Below, in pieces: positions 8,089 through 15,880 of a stretch of DNA of 64,000 nucleotides (positions within the stretch are counted from its first letter, which is position 1; every line of letters starts with the position of its first letter). Location of the stretch: contig JBGAPI010000017.1 of assembly GCA_044221335.1 (NCBI GenBank), positions 1-64,000 on the forward strand, read 5' to 3'. This stretch comes from JBGAPI01 sp044221335 (GTDB taxonomy: Bacteria > Pseudomonadota > Gammaproteobacteria > Xanthomonadales > Ahniellaceae). Position numbers and translations under genes: made by a program. The notes under the pieces are model-generated. The model worked only from the letters and a program-made list of their open reading frames with translations. It was not told the DNA's origin and made no database searches.

Positions 8089-9915
8089 ATGAAAAAACTA
8101 CTGAAAGTCGTGATGTATCTGCTGATCCTCGCCGTCGTGGTCGGCGGCATCGGCTTCGTCAATTTCTGGTACATGAAGCCGGTCAGCATCAACTGGTTCT
8201 ACAACCGCGTCTTCCTGAAGTTCGCTCTGGACAATCCGGAGCTGCTGACCAGCATCCGCCTGCTGGAGCCGCTCGGCATCGAGGGTCACAACGGCAAGCT
8301 CGCCGACGAGTCGGTCAAGCACGGCAACGAGCAGTTCGCCCAGCTGAAGGACGACCTGAAGATGCTGGAGAGCTACGACCACTCCGGCTTCACCGGCCAG
8401 GACCGGCTGTCCTACGAGATCCTGCACAAGTTCCTGCAGGACCAGGTCGACGCCGAGGCCTTCCGCTACCACGACTACCCGGTCAACCAGCTGCAGGGCG
8501 TCCAGAGCGACCTGCCGAAGCTGCTGACCGAGCAGCAGCAGGTCACCAATGCCGGCGAGGCGCGCAACTACATCGCGCGGCTGAAGCTGTTCCCGGCGAA
8601 GTTCGACCAGGTGATGGAAGGCCTGCGGCTGCGCGAGGAGAAGAAGATCCTGCCGCCGCGCTTCGTCGTCGACGAAGTGCTGGACCAGATGAAGGGCTTC
8701 ATCGGCACGCCGGCCAAGGACAACATCCTCGCGACCGAGTTCAACGCGAAGATCGACAAGATCGATGCCGCCAAGATGGATCCGGCCACGCGTGACGCGC
8801 TGAAGGCCGACGTGGTCAAGGAGATCGACGCCAGCGTCTATCCGTCCTACCGCCACATGATCAGCTACTTCGAGGAGCTGCAGAAGAAGGTCACCGAGAA
8901 CAATGGCGTGTGGGCGCTGCCGAACGGCGAGGCGTTCTACGCCGCGCAGGTGCGCCAGCTCACCACCACCGACTACAAGCCGGAGGAGCTGCACGAGATC
9001 GGCCTCAAGGAAGTCGAGCGGATCGGCGGCGAGATGGAGCAGATCCTGCGCGACGCCGGCTACACCGAAGGCACGCTCGGCGAGCGCATCGACAAGCTGT
9101 CGAAGGACCCGTCGCAGCTCTATCCGGACACCGACGCCGGCCGCGAGCAGATCCTCGCCGACTACCAGAAGATCATCGACGACATCACCGCCGGCCTCGA
9201 TCCCTACTTCTCGAAGAAGCCGGAGGCCAAGGTCAAGGTGCAGCGTGTCGCCGCGTTCTCCGAGAAGACCGCTCCGGGTGCCTACTACCAGCCCGGCGCG
9301 CTGGACGGCAGTCGTCCGGGCACGTTCTTCGCCAACCTGCGCTCGGTCGGCGAGATCCCGAAGCTCGGCATGCACACGCTGGCCTACCACGAGGCGGTGC
9401 CGGGTCACCACTTCCAGATCTCGATCGCGCAGGAGCTGAAGGGCCTGCCGATGTTCCGCCGCCTGTTGCCGTTCACCGCCTATGCCGAGGGCTGGGCGCT
9501 GTACAGCGAGCGCCTCGCCTGGGAAGCCGGCTTCGAGAAGGACCCGATGGACAACCTTGGTCGCCTGCAGGCCGAGATGTTCCGCGCGGTGCGCCTCGTC
9601 GTCGACACCGGCATCCACTCGAAGCACTGGACCCGCGAGCAGTCGATCGCCTTCATGATCGAGAAGACCGGCATGGGCGAGAAGGAAGTGACCGCCGAGA
9701 TCGAGCGCTATTTCGTGTGGCCGGGCCAGGCGCTGGCCTACAAGGTCGGAATGCTGAAGATCCTCGAGCTGCGCGACCGCGCCCGCGACCAGCTCGGCGC
9801 CCGCTTCGACATCCGCGACTTCCACAAGGTCGTGCTGGAGAACGGTTCGCTGCCGATGAACCTGCTGGAAGATGTGGTGAACCAGTACATCAAGGACAAG
9901 AAGGCGGCGGCCTAG
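8089..9915 (+). CDS. DUF885 family protein, membrane-anchored, metal-dependent hydrolase-like
   Basis: The 608-aa protein has an N-terminal hydrophobic segment (about residues 5-27) likely to anchor it in the inner membrane with the bulk in the periplasm. The rest matches the DUF885 family, whose hallmark HEAVPGHH is present at residues 434-441. AYAEGWALYSERLAWE lies downstream and ENGSLPMNLLEDVVNQYI at the C-terminus. The HExxxxHH-like array suggests a zinc-dependent peptidase, but substrates of this family are poorly known. It is transcribed divergently from rlmJ and followed by a strong terminator. Confidence 0.85.
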   Translation: MKKLLKVVMYLLILAVVVGGIGFVNFWYMKPVSINWFYNRVFLKFALDNPELLTSIRLLEPLGIEGHNGKLADESVKHGNEQFAQLKDDLKMLESYDHSGFTGQDRLSYEILHKFLQDQVDAEAFRYHDYPVNQLQGVQSDLPKLLTEQQQVTNAGEARNYIARLKLFPAKFDQVMEGLRLREEKKILPPRFVVDEVLDQMKGFIGTPAKDNILATEFNAKIDKIDAAKMDPATRDALKADVVKEIDASVYPSYRHMISYFEELQKKVTENNGVWALPNGEAFYAAQVRQLTTTDYKPEELHEIGLKEVERIGGEMEQILRDAGYTEGTLGERIDKLSKDPSQLYPDTDAGREQILADYQKIIDDITAGLDPYFSKKPEAKVKVQRVAAFSEKTAPGAYYQPGALDGSRPGTFFANLRSVGEIPKLGMHTLAYHEAVPGHHFQISIAQELKGLPMFRRLLPFTAYAEGWALYSERLAWEAGFEKDPMDNLGRLQAEMFRAVRLVVDTGIHSKHWTREQSIAFMIEKTGMGEKEVTAEIERYFVWPGQALAYKVGMLKILELRDRARDQLGARFDIRDFHKVVLENGSLPMNLLEDVVNQYIKDKKAAA

Positions 9916-9951
9916 GGAATTCGCCTGCGGCGACTCCCCCTGTGAAGAGCA

Positions 9952-9979
9952 CGGCGCGACCTTCCGGTCGCGCCGTTTT
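9952..9979 (+). terminator. Rho-independent terminator after the DUF885 gene
   Basis: A perfect 10-bp stem (CGGCGCGACC with GGTCGCGCCG) with a TTCC loop is directly followed by TTTTC. It lies 36 nt after the stop codon of the DUF885 gene and separates it from the convergent exported-protein gene. Confidence 0.9.
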
Positions 9980-10071
9980 CATGTGGTGGGCGGACGTTCG
10001 TGGCGCGGGCGAATGGCGCGGACTGCTCCCTGGCCGGCGTCGCCCGCGGCCATCCGCCCCCTTGCCGCCAC

Positions 10072-11262
10072 TCAGGGCGCGCCGATGACGGCGCCGTCCA
10101 GCCATTGGCCCGGACACGCGAACGGCCGCAGCGTCGTCGACAGGCAGGCCTTCCGCTCGCGCTCGAAGCGAAACGTATACCGGCGACGCCGGGTCGGCAC
10201 GGAATCGTCCACGACCCACGCATGGTTCGACAGCCGGTACGGTGTCCCGATGAAACAACTCCACTCCGCGGACGCCGGGTCGCAGTACTTCCAGTCCGTT
10301 GCCAGCAGCAGCATCCCGGCCGGCCCGCGGACGATCGCGTCGGGCCCGAAATCCTCGACCGCGAGCGATGCGCCCGTCGCCAGCGGTCCTGATCCCGCCA
10401 ATTCGGCGCCCGAGAACGCATGAAGATGCCACGCCCCGATGGGCAGGCTGCCCGCCACCTCTCCGTCGCGCACTGCGACGATCAGGTCGTCGCTGCCATC
10501 GCGATCGACATCGGCGCGGAGCAGCACCGGCTCGTCCGGCGCCCGGGATTGGACGTCCGGACGGTCCGGATAGGCCGCGGCCCACGGCGCCGCCTCGGAA
10601 GATCCCCGCTGTCGCCCGTCCACCAGGACGAGCCATCGGCTCCTGCGGTCCGTCGCGCTGGTGCAGAAGCAGACCCGCGTCGATCCCTGCATCGCACCGC
10701 AGGCCTTGTCGCCGCATCCTTCCAGCGCGGGTGAGTCCAGCCAGTCGGTCGCGGTCGCGCCCTGGTGCCAGTCGCGGTTGCATCGAAGGGGCCAGGCGAG
10801 TTCGCAGCCCGCCGCATGGCGCTGCTTCTGGAACGACGACAGGTAGCGCCGGCGGATCGTCGACCGTGTCGGCGACGGCGTCCAGGCGCCGCTGCCGTCT
10901 CGCTCGAACGGGCGCGCGACCCAATAGGTGCCGCCGGCGTCGCGTCCGAATTCGAGGCCTCGTTCCCAGGTCGTGACCCAGAGGACCGGGTGACCGGGCA
11001 CGCTGCCCCGCCAGTTGCCGGGACCGTAGTCGTCGACGTCGAAGGTCTGCGCCCGCGGAACCCGGCCCAGGACGAGTCGCCAGCCGTGGGGCGCATCGCC
11101 GTTGCCCGTGCCCAGGTAATGCTCGGTGCCCTCGACCTCCTGCGGAAGCACCCGGTCCGCGGCGAGGACGTCCGTGGCGAGCGCCGCCGCGGCGACGACC
11201 GGCAACCCGACGGTGGCAGTCCGGATGTGGCTCCATCGGCACCGCATCGAATTCGTCCGCAT
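10072..11262 (-). CDS. Exported cysteine-rich protein of unknown function
   Basis: This 396-aa protein is not recognised. Residues 14-34 form a signal-peptide core (VGLPVVAAAALATDVLAAD), so export is likely. The mature part has ten cysteines arranged as five close pairs, consistent with disulfides in the periplasm or outside. DVDRDGSDDLIVAVRDG resembles the calcium-binding D.D.DG.DD loops of FG-GAP-type propellers. YWVARPFERDGSGAWTPS and LLLATDWKYCDP have no match I can name. It is the last of three same-strand genes after two exported ankyrin proteins, with a 31-nt gap, so co-expression is likely. The start is uncertain; a second ATG lies five codons in. Confidence 0.65.
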   Translation of the reverse strand: MRTNSMRCRWSHIRTATVGLPVVAAAALATDVLAADRVLPQEVEGTEHYLGTGNGDAPHGWRLVLGRVPRAQTFDVDDYGPGNWRGSVPGHPVLWVTTWERGLEFGRDAGGTYWVARPFERDGSGAWTPSPTRSTIRRRYLSSFQKQRHAAGCELAWPLRCNRDWHQGATATDWLDSPALEGCGDKACGAMQGSTRVCFCTSATDRRSRWLVLVDGRQRGSSEAAPWAAAYPDRPDVQSRAPDEPVLLRADVDRDGSDDLIVAVRDGEVAGSLPIGAWHLHAFSGAELAGSGPLATGASLAVEDFGPDAIVRGPAGMLLLATDWKYCDPASAEWSCFIGTPYRLSNHAWVVDDSVPTRRRRYTFRFERERKACLSTTLRPFACPGQWLDGAVIGAP

Positions 11263-11293
11263 TCGTTCCGGACCGGCGCGCCCTGCGGGAGGT

Positions 11294-11917
11294 CTACTTC
11301 GCGGTCGCGCGACGGATCAATTCGAGCAGGCGTCCGTCGTCGCTGCCCGAGGGCGTCAGCTTGCGGGCCGCATCGACGCTGAGCCGAGCTCCCGCGGCGA
11401 TCAGGGCCTCGGCTGCGTCGTAGTTGCGCGACAGCAACGCGAGGCTCAGCGGCTTGAAGCCCTGCGGGGTCCGGACGTCGACCTTCGCGCCCGCGCGGAT
11501 CATGGCCGCGACGACATCGCCCGGGCAGCTTCTGGCGGCGAAGATCAGCGGCGCGGTGCCGCCGGGCGGTTCGCCATTGATGTCGTCGCCATGCGCGACC
11601 AGCACCTGCAGCGTCTCGATCATCGCCTCGGTGCTCACGCGCTGGCGACCGCAGTTGGCGAGCACGAGGGCGAACCCGGTCCCAGGCAGCAGGCCCAGCT
11701 CGCGCAGGTCCGCGCCCGCGCTCAGCAGTGCGTCGACCTGTTCCGGCTTGCCGCCGCTGATCGCGACCGACAGGTTCTGGGACACCGCCGCGATGTGGTG
11801 GTCCGCGAGGTAGGCGAGGGCCTGTTCGCGCGTCATCCGGACCGCGTCCGCGGTCGCGGCCGTCGTCATCCACAGCAGGATCGCCGCCGTCGCGCCGATT
11901 CGAGGAAGAAGCTTCAT
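11294..11917 (-). CDS. Exported ankyrin-repeat protein (second of pair)
   Basis: The product has 207 aa from an ATG 7 nt after the preceding ankyrin gene. The N-terminus MKLLPRIGATAAILLWMTTAATADA looks like a signal peptide, placing the protein in the periplasm. Ankyrin-like units include AISGGKPEQVDALLSAGAD, TLQVLVAHGDDINGEPPGGTAPLIFAA, AAMIRAGAKVDVRTPQGFKPL and AAEALIAAGARLSVD. Ankyrin repeats bind other proteins; the partner is unknown, and the neighbouring cysteine-rich exported protein is one candidate. It appears to be a paralogue of the upstream gene. Confidence 0.8.
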   Translation of the reverse strand: MKLLPRIGATAAILLWMTTAATADAVRMTREQALAYLADHHIAAVSQNLSVAISGGKPEQVDALLSAGADLRELGLLPGTGFALVLANCGRQRVSTEAMIETLQVLVAHGDDINGEPPGGTAPLIFAARSCPGDVVAAMIRAGAKVDVRTPQGFKPLSLALLSRNYDAAEALIAAGARLSVDAARKLTPSGSDDGRLLELIRRATAK

Positions 11918-11924
11918 CGCTGCA

Positions 11925-13046
11925 TTACCGGGTGATGGCCCGCGCGAGCAGGGCGCGCACGCGGGGATCCGTCGGGGCCTCGAAGAACAGGCTGTCCGCC
12001 TGGGCACGGGTGATCCGGGCGCCGCGCGCCACCAGCAGTTCCGCCACGTCCCAGCGTCCCGCGATCAGGGCGCCCTGCAGCGCGCTGTAGCCGCGGGAAT
12101 TGCGCCAGTCGACCTTGGCGCCGGCCTCCACGAGCTTGACGATGATCGGCAGCGGGCAGCTGTCGACGGCTCCGGCCAGCACCGGCGTGCCGTTGCTGTC
12201 GGTCCGATTGGGATCCGCTCCGCGCTTGACCAGCAGGTCGATCATCGCCAGTCGCCGGGGCAGTCCATCGCCGACAGCATCGCACTGCCCGGAGGCGGCG
12301 TAGTGCAGGGGGACGCCGGCGGAGAGACGCGCGTTCGGATCGATCCCGGCGTCGAGCAGCGCTTCCGCGACCGCGAGATCGCCGCGCGCGGCGGCCTGGC
12401 CGAGCGAGTCCGCCGAGACCTGGGCGTGACGCGAGCGCAGCAGCTGCAGCGCGGCGCTTTCCAGGGAGGGATCGGCCACGGACGGTTCGTCGTCCGGCTG
12501 CGGGTGGGAGCGCTTCCACGCCGCGAGCAGTTCGCCGTCGCTGCGCAGCGCGTCGGCATCGGCGCTGCGGTCCGCTTCCGTCAGGGCGATCGCCTCGTCG
12601 AGCCAGCGCGCATCGGCGTTCAGGCTGCGCAGGCAGATCAAGGCCTCGCTGCGCCGCCCGAGCGACGCCGGGCCGCGCGCGATCGCGAGCAGCACCGGCG
12701 GCGCGTTGCCGCGCAGAAACGCCTTCACGGCTCGCGGGCTGGCGCCGTCGTGGGCGCCGAAGTCGTCGATGGCCGAGATCAGGACATGACGCTCGTCGTC
12801 GTCCCGCTCGCGTGCGAGATCCTCGAGCAGGGGGGCAAGGTCGCGGGCCGGATCGATGCTGCCTGTTTCGAGCTGGTGCCGGATGGCGGCGATCCGCTGG
12901 CGGCCGTCGGCGGCGTCCGACCGCGGCGCGAGCAGGGGGAACAGCATCAGCAGGAGCAGCGCGACGAAGCGGGCATGTGAGCCGGCGGGGACGCGTGCTG
13001 GCGCGCCGATCGAAACGGACATCCGGTCGAATCGATCGCGCCTCAT
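11925..13046 (-). CDS. Exported ankyrin-repeat protein (first of pair)
   Basis: The product has 373 aa. The ATG at 13046 has GGAGAG six nt upstream; a further ATG lies at 13022. A hydrophobic segment (FVALLLLMLFPLLAPRSDA) around residues 28-46 suggests export. A helical middle region without clear motifs is followed by C-terminal ankyrin units such as AARGDLAVAEALLDAGIDPN, AMIDLLVKRGADPNRTDSNGTPVLAGA and GRWDVAELLVARGARITRAQA. The reading frame stays open far upstream of 13046, but that part is Arg-rich shadow of the MFS gene. It is likely the first gene of a three-gene unit. Confidence 0.78.
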   Translation of the reverse strand: MRRDRFDRMSVSIGAPARVPAGSHARFVALLLLMLFPLLAPRSDAADGRQRIAAIRHQLETGSIDPARDLAPLLEDLARERDDDERHVLISAIDDFGAHDGASPRAVKAFLRGNAPPVLLAIARGPASLGRRSEALICLRSLNADARWLDEAIALTEADRSADADALRSDGELLAAWKRSHPQPDDEPSVADPSLESAALQLLRSRHAQVSADSLGQAAARGDLAVAEALLDAGIDPNARLSAGVPLHYAASGQCDAVGDGLPRRLAMIDLLVKRGADPNRTDSNGTPVLAGAVDSCPLPIIVKLVEAGAKVDWRNSRGYSALQGALIAGRWDVAELLVARGARITRAQADSLFFEAPTDPRVRALLARAITR

Positions 13047-13216
13047 TGGAAACTCTCCGGTAACGACCAGGGTCGGGTCATCGGGCCGCTGCGCTGCTGC
13101 CGATGTTGGGGGCGTCGCCGCAGGTGTCGCCCGACTGCAGCGACATGTCGGGAATGCTCGCTCTGTCGAACGACGGACACGGTCGGCAGCGAACAGTCGT
13201 CGCAAGCGGGCCGGAT

Positions 13217-14614
13217 CTAGCCTCGTCGCCGAGCGAGCAGGGCCGCGACGATGACCAGGCCCAGGGCCGCACCGAAGGCACGGTGCAGTCCATCCAGCGC
13301 CTCTGCCGGCGTCGGGAGCGTGTTGCCGGCGACGGCCGCCATCAGCGCCACGCCGCTCACCAGGCCGAGGTTGCGGGCCAGCTGGACCAGTCCCGCGACG
13401 ACGCCGCGCCGCTCCGCCGCGACCGCGCCGAGGATCTCCGTGCTGTTGGCGGCCTGGAAGCTCGCATAGCCGGCCGTCAGCAGAGCCAGGAAAAGGGCAT
13501 AGCCGGGGACGCCCAGCCCGGAGGGCAGCAGCGCGAGGCCGCCGGCGCCGAGCGCCATCGACGCCAGTCCCGCGAGCGCCGGTCCGGCGCTGCCCCGACG
13601 GTCGACCCAGCGGCCGGCCGGCACACCGGTCGCGGCGGAGACCAGCGGGCCGATCGCCATCACCAGGCCGGTCCGTGCCGGATCGAGCCCGAGTCCGCGT
13701 CCCAGGTAGAACGGGCCGACCACGAGCGAGGTCATCACCACCGCCGTCAGCAGCGACGAAGCGACGAGACCATTGCGCAGGGTCGGAACGAGGAGCAATG
13801 CAGGGTCGAGCAGTGGCGACGACGCGTGGCGTTGGCGGTGGACCAACAGCCCGATCCCGATCGCGCAGGCGGCCAGCAGCGGGAGCACGACGGCGATGCC
13901 GTACCGCGGGCCGATGCTCAGGGCGAACGCATACGACACCAGGGTCGTCGCCAACGCCGCCATGCCGAGCCCGTCGACGGCGGCGGGCGCGGCGCGCCGC
14001 GCCGGATCCAGCGGCAGGGAGCGAAACAGCAGGTGCCAGGTCAGCAGCGCCGCCGGCAGCAGCGCGGCGAACAGCGCGCGCCAGTCGAACAGCGCGAGCA
14101 GCGCGCCGCCGAGCGCCGGTCCCAGCGCGGTTCCGACGGCCGACGTGGCGCCGATCAGTCCGATCGCTCCGCCGCGGCGCTCGGGCGGCACGACGCTGCC
14201 GGCGGCGGCGATCGCGAGCGCCGTCATGGCGGCGGCGCCAAGGCCCTGCGCGACACGTGCCGCGATCAGGACGCCGAGGGTTCCCGCCGAGGCCGCCAGC
14301 GCCGCGGCCGCGGCGAACAGCCCGACGCCGGCCAGCAGGATGCGGCGACGTCCGTAGCGATCGCCGAGGGCTCCGATCCCGACCACCGCGACCGTGGTCG
14401 CGAGCAGGTAGGCGAGCAGCACCCACTGGCTGGCGGCAGGCGTCGCCTCGAAGGCATGCCCGATGGCCGGGACGCCGATGTTGGCGATGCTCACCGCTAG
14501 CGAGGCGATCAGCGTGGCGAGCGCGAGTCCCGCCAGGGCCGCGCCGTGACGGGCGGAGGTGATCCCCTGCGGGGCGGACCCGTCGACGGGGCGGAGGGTT
14601 TCGGCATCGGGCAT
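13217..14614 (-). CDS. MFS drug exporter, EmrB/QacA (DHA2) type
   Basis: This 465-aa polytopic inner-membrane protein is rich in Ala, Leu and Val segments. The motif GDRYGRRRILLAGVGLF is the MFS motif A loop between helices 2 and 3. ARVAQGLGAAAMTALAI and GLIGATSAVGTALGPALGGALL (motif C) mark proton-driven drug/H+ antiporters, and about 14 helices are expected. Exported compounds cannot be inferred. The chosen ATG at 14614 removes 33 non-hydrophobic residues. It is divergent from a LysR regulator 119 nt away, which probably controls it. Confidence 0.88.
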   Translation of the reverse strand: MPDAETLRPVDGSAPQGITSARHGAALAGLALATLIASLAVSIANIGVPAIGHAFEATPAASQWVLLAYLLATTVAVVGIGALGDRYGRRRILLAGVGLFAAAAALAASAGTLGVLIAARVAQGLGAAAMTALAIAAAGSVVPPERRGGAIGLIGATSAVGTALGPALGGALLALFDWRALFAALLPAALLTWHLLFRSLPLDPARRAAPAAVDGLGMAALATTLVSYAFALSIGPRYGIAVVLPLLAACAIGIGLLVHRQRHASSPLLDPALLLVPTLRNGLVASSLLTAVVMTSLVVGPFYLGRGLGLDPARTGLVMAIGPLVSAATGVPAGRWVDRRGSAGPALAGLASMALGAGGLALLPSGLGVPGYALFLALLTAGYASFQAANSTEILGAVAAERRGVVAGLVQLARNLGLVSGVALMAAVAGNTLPTPAEALDGLHRAFGAALGLVIVAALLARRRG

Positions 14615-14733
14615 GTCGGCATCGGCTTCCGCGGTGGTCGAGTGCAGGTTAGGCTCCGTACGGAGCAGGCGGAAGACGCACGGAATGCAGTTCAATCGTG
14701 CACGAAACGCCATTCCACTCGATGGAGATGCCG

Positions 14734-15684
14734 ATGGCCACCCCCGACCTCAACCTGCTGCGCGTCCTCGACGTGTTGCTCGCCGAACACAGCGTCGCGC
14801 GCGCGGCGCGCCGGCTGCGCCTCAGCCCATCGGCGATGAGCCGGGCGCTCTCCAGGCTTCGTCGTACCGTCGGCGATCCGCTGCTCGTCCGCGCCGGGCG
14901 CGGACTGGTGGCGACGCCGCGCGCCGCGGCACTGGCCGGGCGGATCGGACCGCTGCTCGAGTCCATCGACGCCGTGCTGCATCCGGTCGCCGCCGTCGAG
15001 CCGCACACCCTGCGGCGCGGTTTCACCCTGCGCACCCGCGACGGCTTCGTCGAGTCCTACGGGGCCGCGCTGATCGCGCGGATCGCGCGCGAGGCGCCAG
15101 GCGTGCGGCTGTGCTTCGTCGCCAAGACCGATCGCGACAGCGCGCCCTTGCGCGACGGCAGTGTCGACCTCGACACCGGGGTGGTCGACGCCAGCCTGGC
15201 CCCGGAGCTGATGACCCGCGCGCTGTTCCGCGACCGCTGGATCGGTCTCGTCCGTCGCGGCCATCCGCTGGCGCGCGGCACGCCCACGCTTGCACGTTAT
15301 GCGGCCGGTCGCCACATCCAGATCGCGCGTCGCGGCAGCGAGCTCGGCGGCGTCGACGAGGCGATCGCGGCGTCCGGTCCGCAGCGGGAGATCGCCGCGG
15401 TCGTCGGCGGCTTCGCCAGCGCGGTCGCCCTGGCCCGCTCGTCGGAGCTGATCGCCACCGTTCCGGAACGCCATACCCTCGGCCTGCGGGAAGGCATGCA
15501 TGCCTTTCCCCTGCCATTCGCCACGGCGCCGTTCACGGTCTCGCTGATCTGGCATCCGCGGCAGGACGCGGACCCGGCGCATCGCTGGCTCCGCGACTGC
15601 GTGCGCGACGTCTGCACGCGGTCGGGCGACGCTGCCGCCGGACGACGACCGCGCGAAAAGGTGCGCGCGCGGCCCCCGGCGTAG
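14734..15684 (+). CDS. LysR-family transcriptional regulator
   Basis: The 316-aa product begins MATPDLNLLRVLDVLLAEHSVARAARRLRLSPSAMSRALSRLR, a classic LysR winged helix-turn-helix. It is followed by an effector-binding region (FVESYGAALIARIAREAPGVRL...). The ATG at 14734 has GGAG six nt upstream; earlier in-frame ATGs at 14698, 14722 and 14728 are less well supported. It is divergent from the MFS exporter, the usual LysR arrangement, so it likely regulates that gene and itself through the shared 119-nt gap. The effector is unknown. Confidence 0.9.
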   Translation: MATPDLNLLRVLDVLLAEHSVARAARRLRLSPSAMSRALSRLRRTVGDPLLVRAGRGLVATPRAAALAGRIGPLLESIDAVLHPVAAVEPHTLRRGFTLRTRDGFVESYGAALIARIAREAPGVRLCFVAKTDRDSAPLRDGSVDLDTGVVDASLAPELMTRALFRDRWIGLVRRGHPLARGTPTLARYAAGRHIQIARRGSELGGVDEAIAASGPQREIAAVVGGFASAVALARSSELIATVPERHTLGLREGMHAFPLPFATAPFTVSLIWHPRQDADPAHRWLRDCVRDVCTRSGDAAAGRRPREKVRARPPA

Positions 15685-15697
15685 CGGCGTTCCGCGG

Positions 15698-15880
15698 TCA
15701 GCCCGCGGGCGGATCCGGCGGCGAGGCGGCGGCCGGCGCCGGCGGGATTTCCGACAGCGGCATCATCGACGGTGACTCGAGGTCGTCGAACTGCGCGTTG
15801 TCGACCGCCCAGAAGAACGACCACAGGGCCGCGCCGACCAGGAGCAGGCTCACCGGCAGCAGGATCAGCAGGGCGTTCAT
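15698..15880 (-). CDS. ccoS: Cytochrome oxidase maturation protein, cbb3-type (CcoS)
   Basis: A 60-aa protein with one N-terminal membrane helix (LLILLPVSLLLVGAALWSFFWAV) followed by DNAQFDDLESP, the CcoS signature, and a Pro-rich tail. CcoS is needed for cofactor insertion into cbb3 oxidase. Its ATG overlaps the ccoI stop as ATGA, so it is translationally coupled. It is the last gene of the locus and convergent with the LysR gene 13 nt away. Confidence 0.92.
   Translation of the reverse strand: MNALLILLPVSLLLVGAALWSFFWAVDNAQFDDLESPSMMPLSEIPPAPAAASPPDPPAG

Noticed and set aside
11925..14426. 833-aa minus-strand open frame reaching from the ankyrin gene into the MFS gene
   Set aside because: Only the part downstream of 13046 has a ribosome site, signal segment and ankyrin repeats. 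The upstream part is a shadow of the MFS exporter.
13217..15684. MFS/LysR pair as a horizontally acquired resistance island
   Set aside because: Base composition matches the surroundings and no mobile-element genes or direct repeats flank it.
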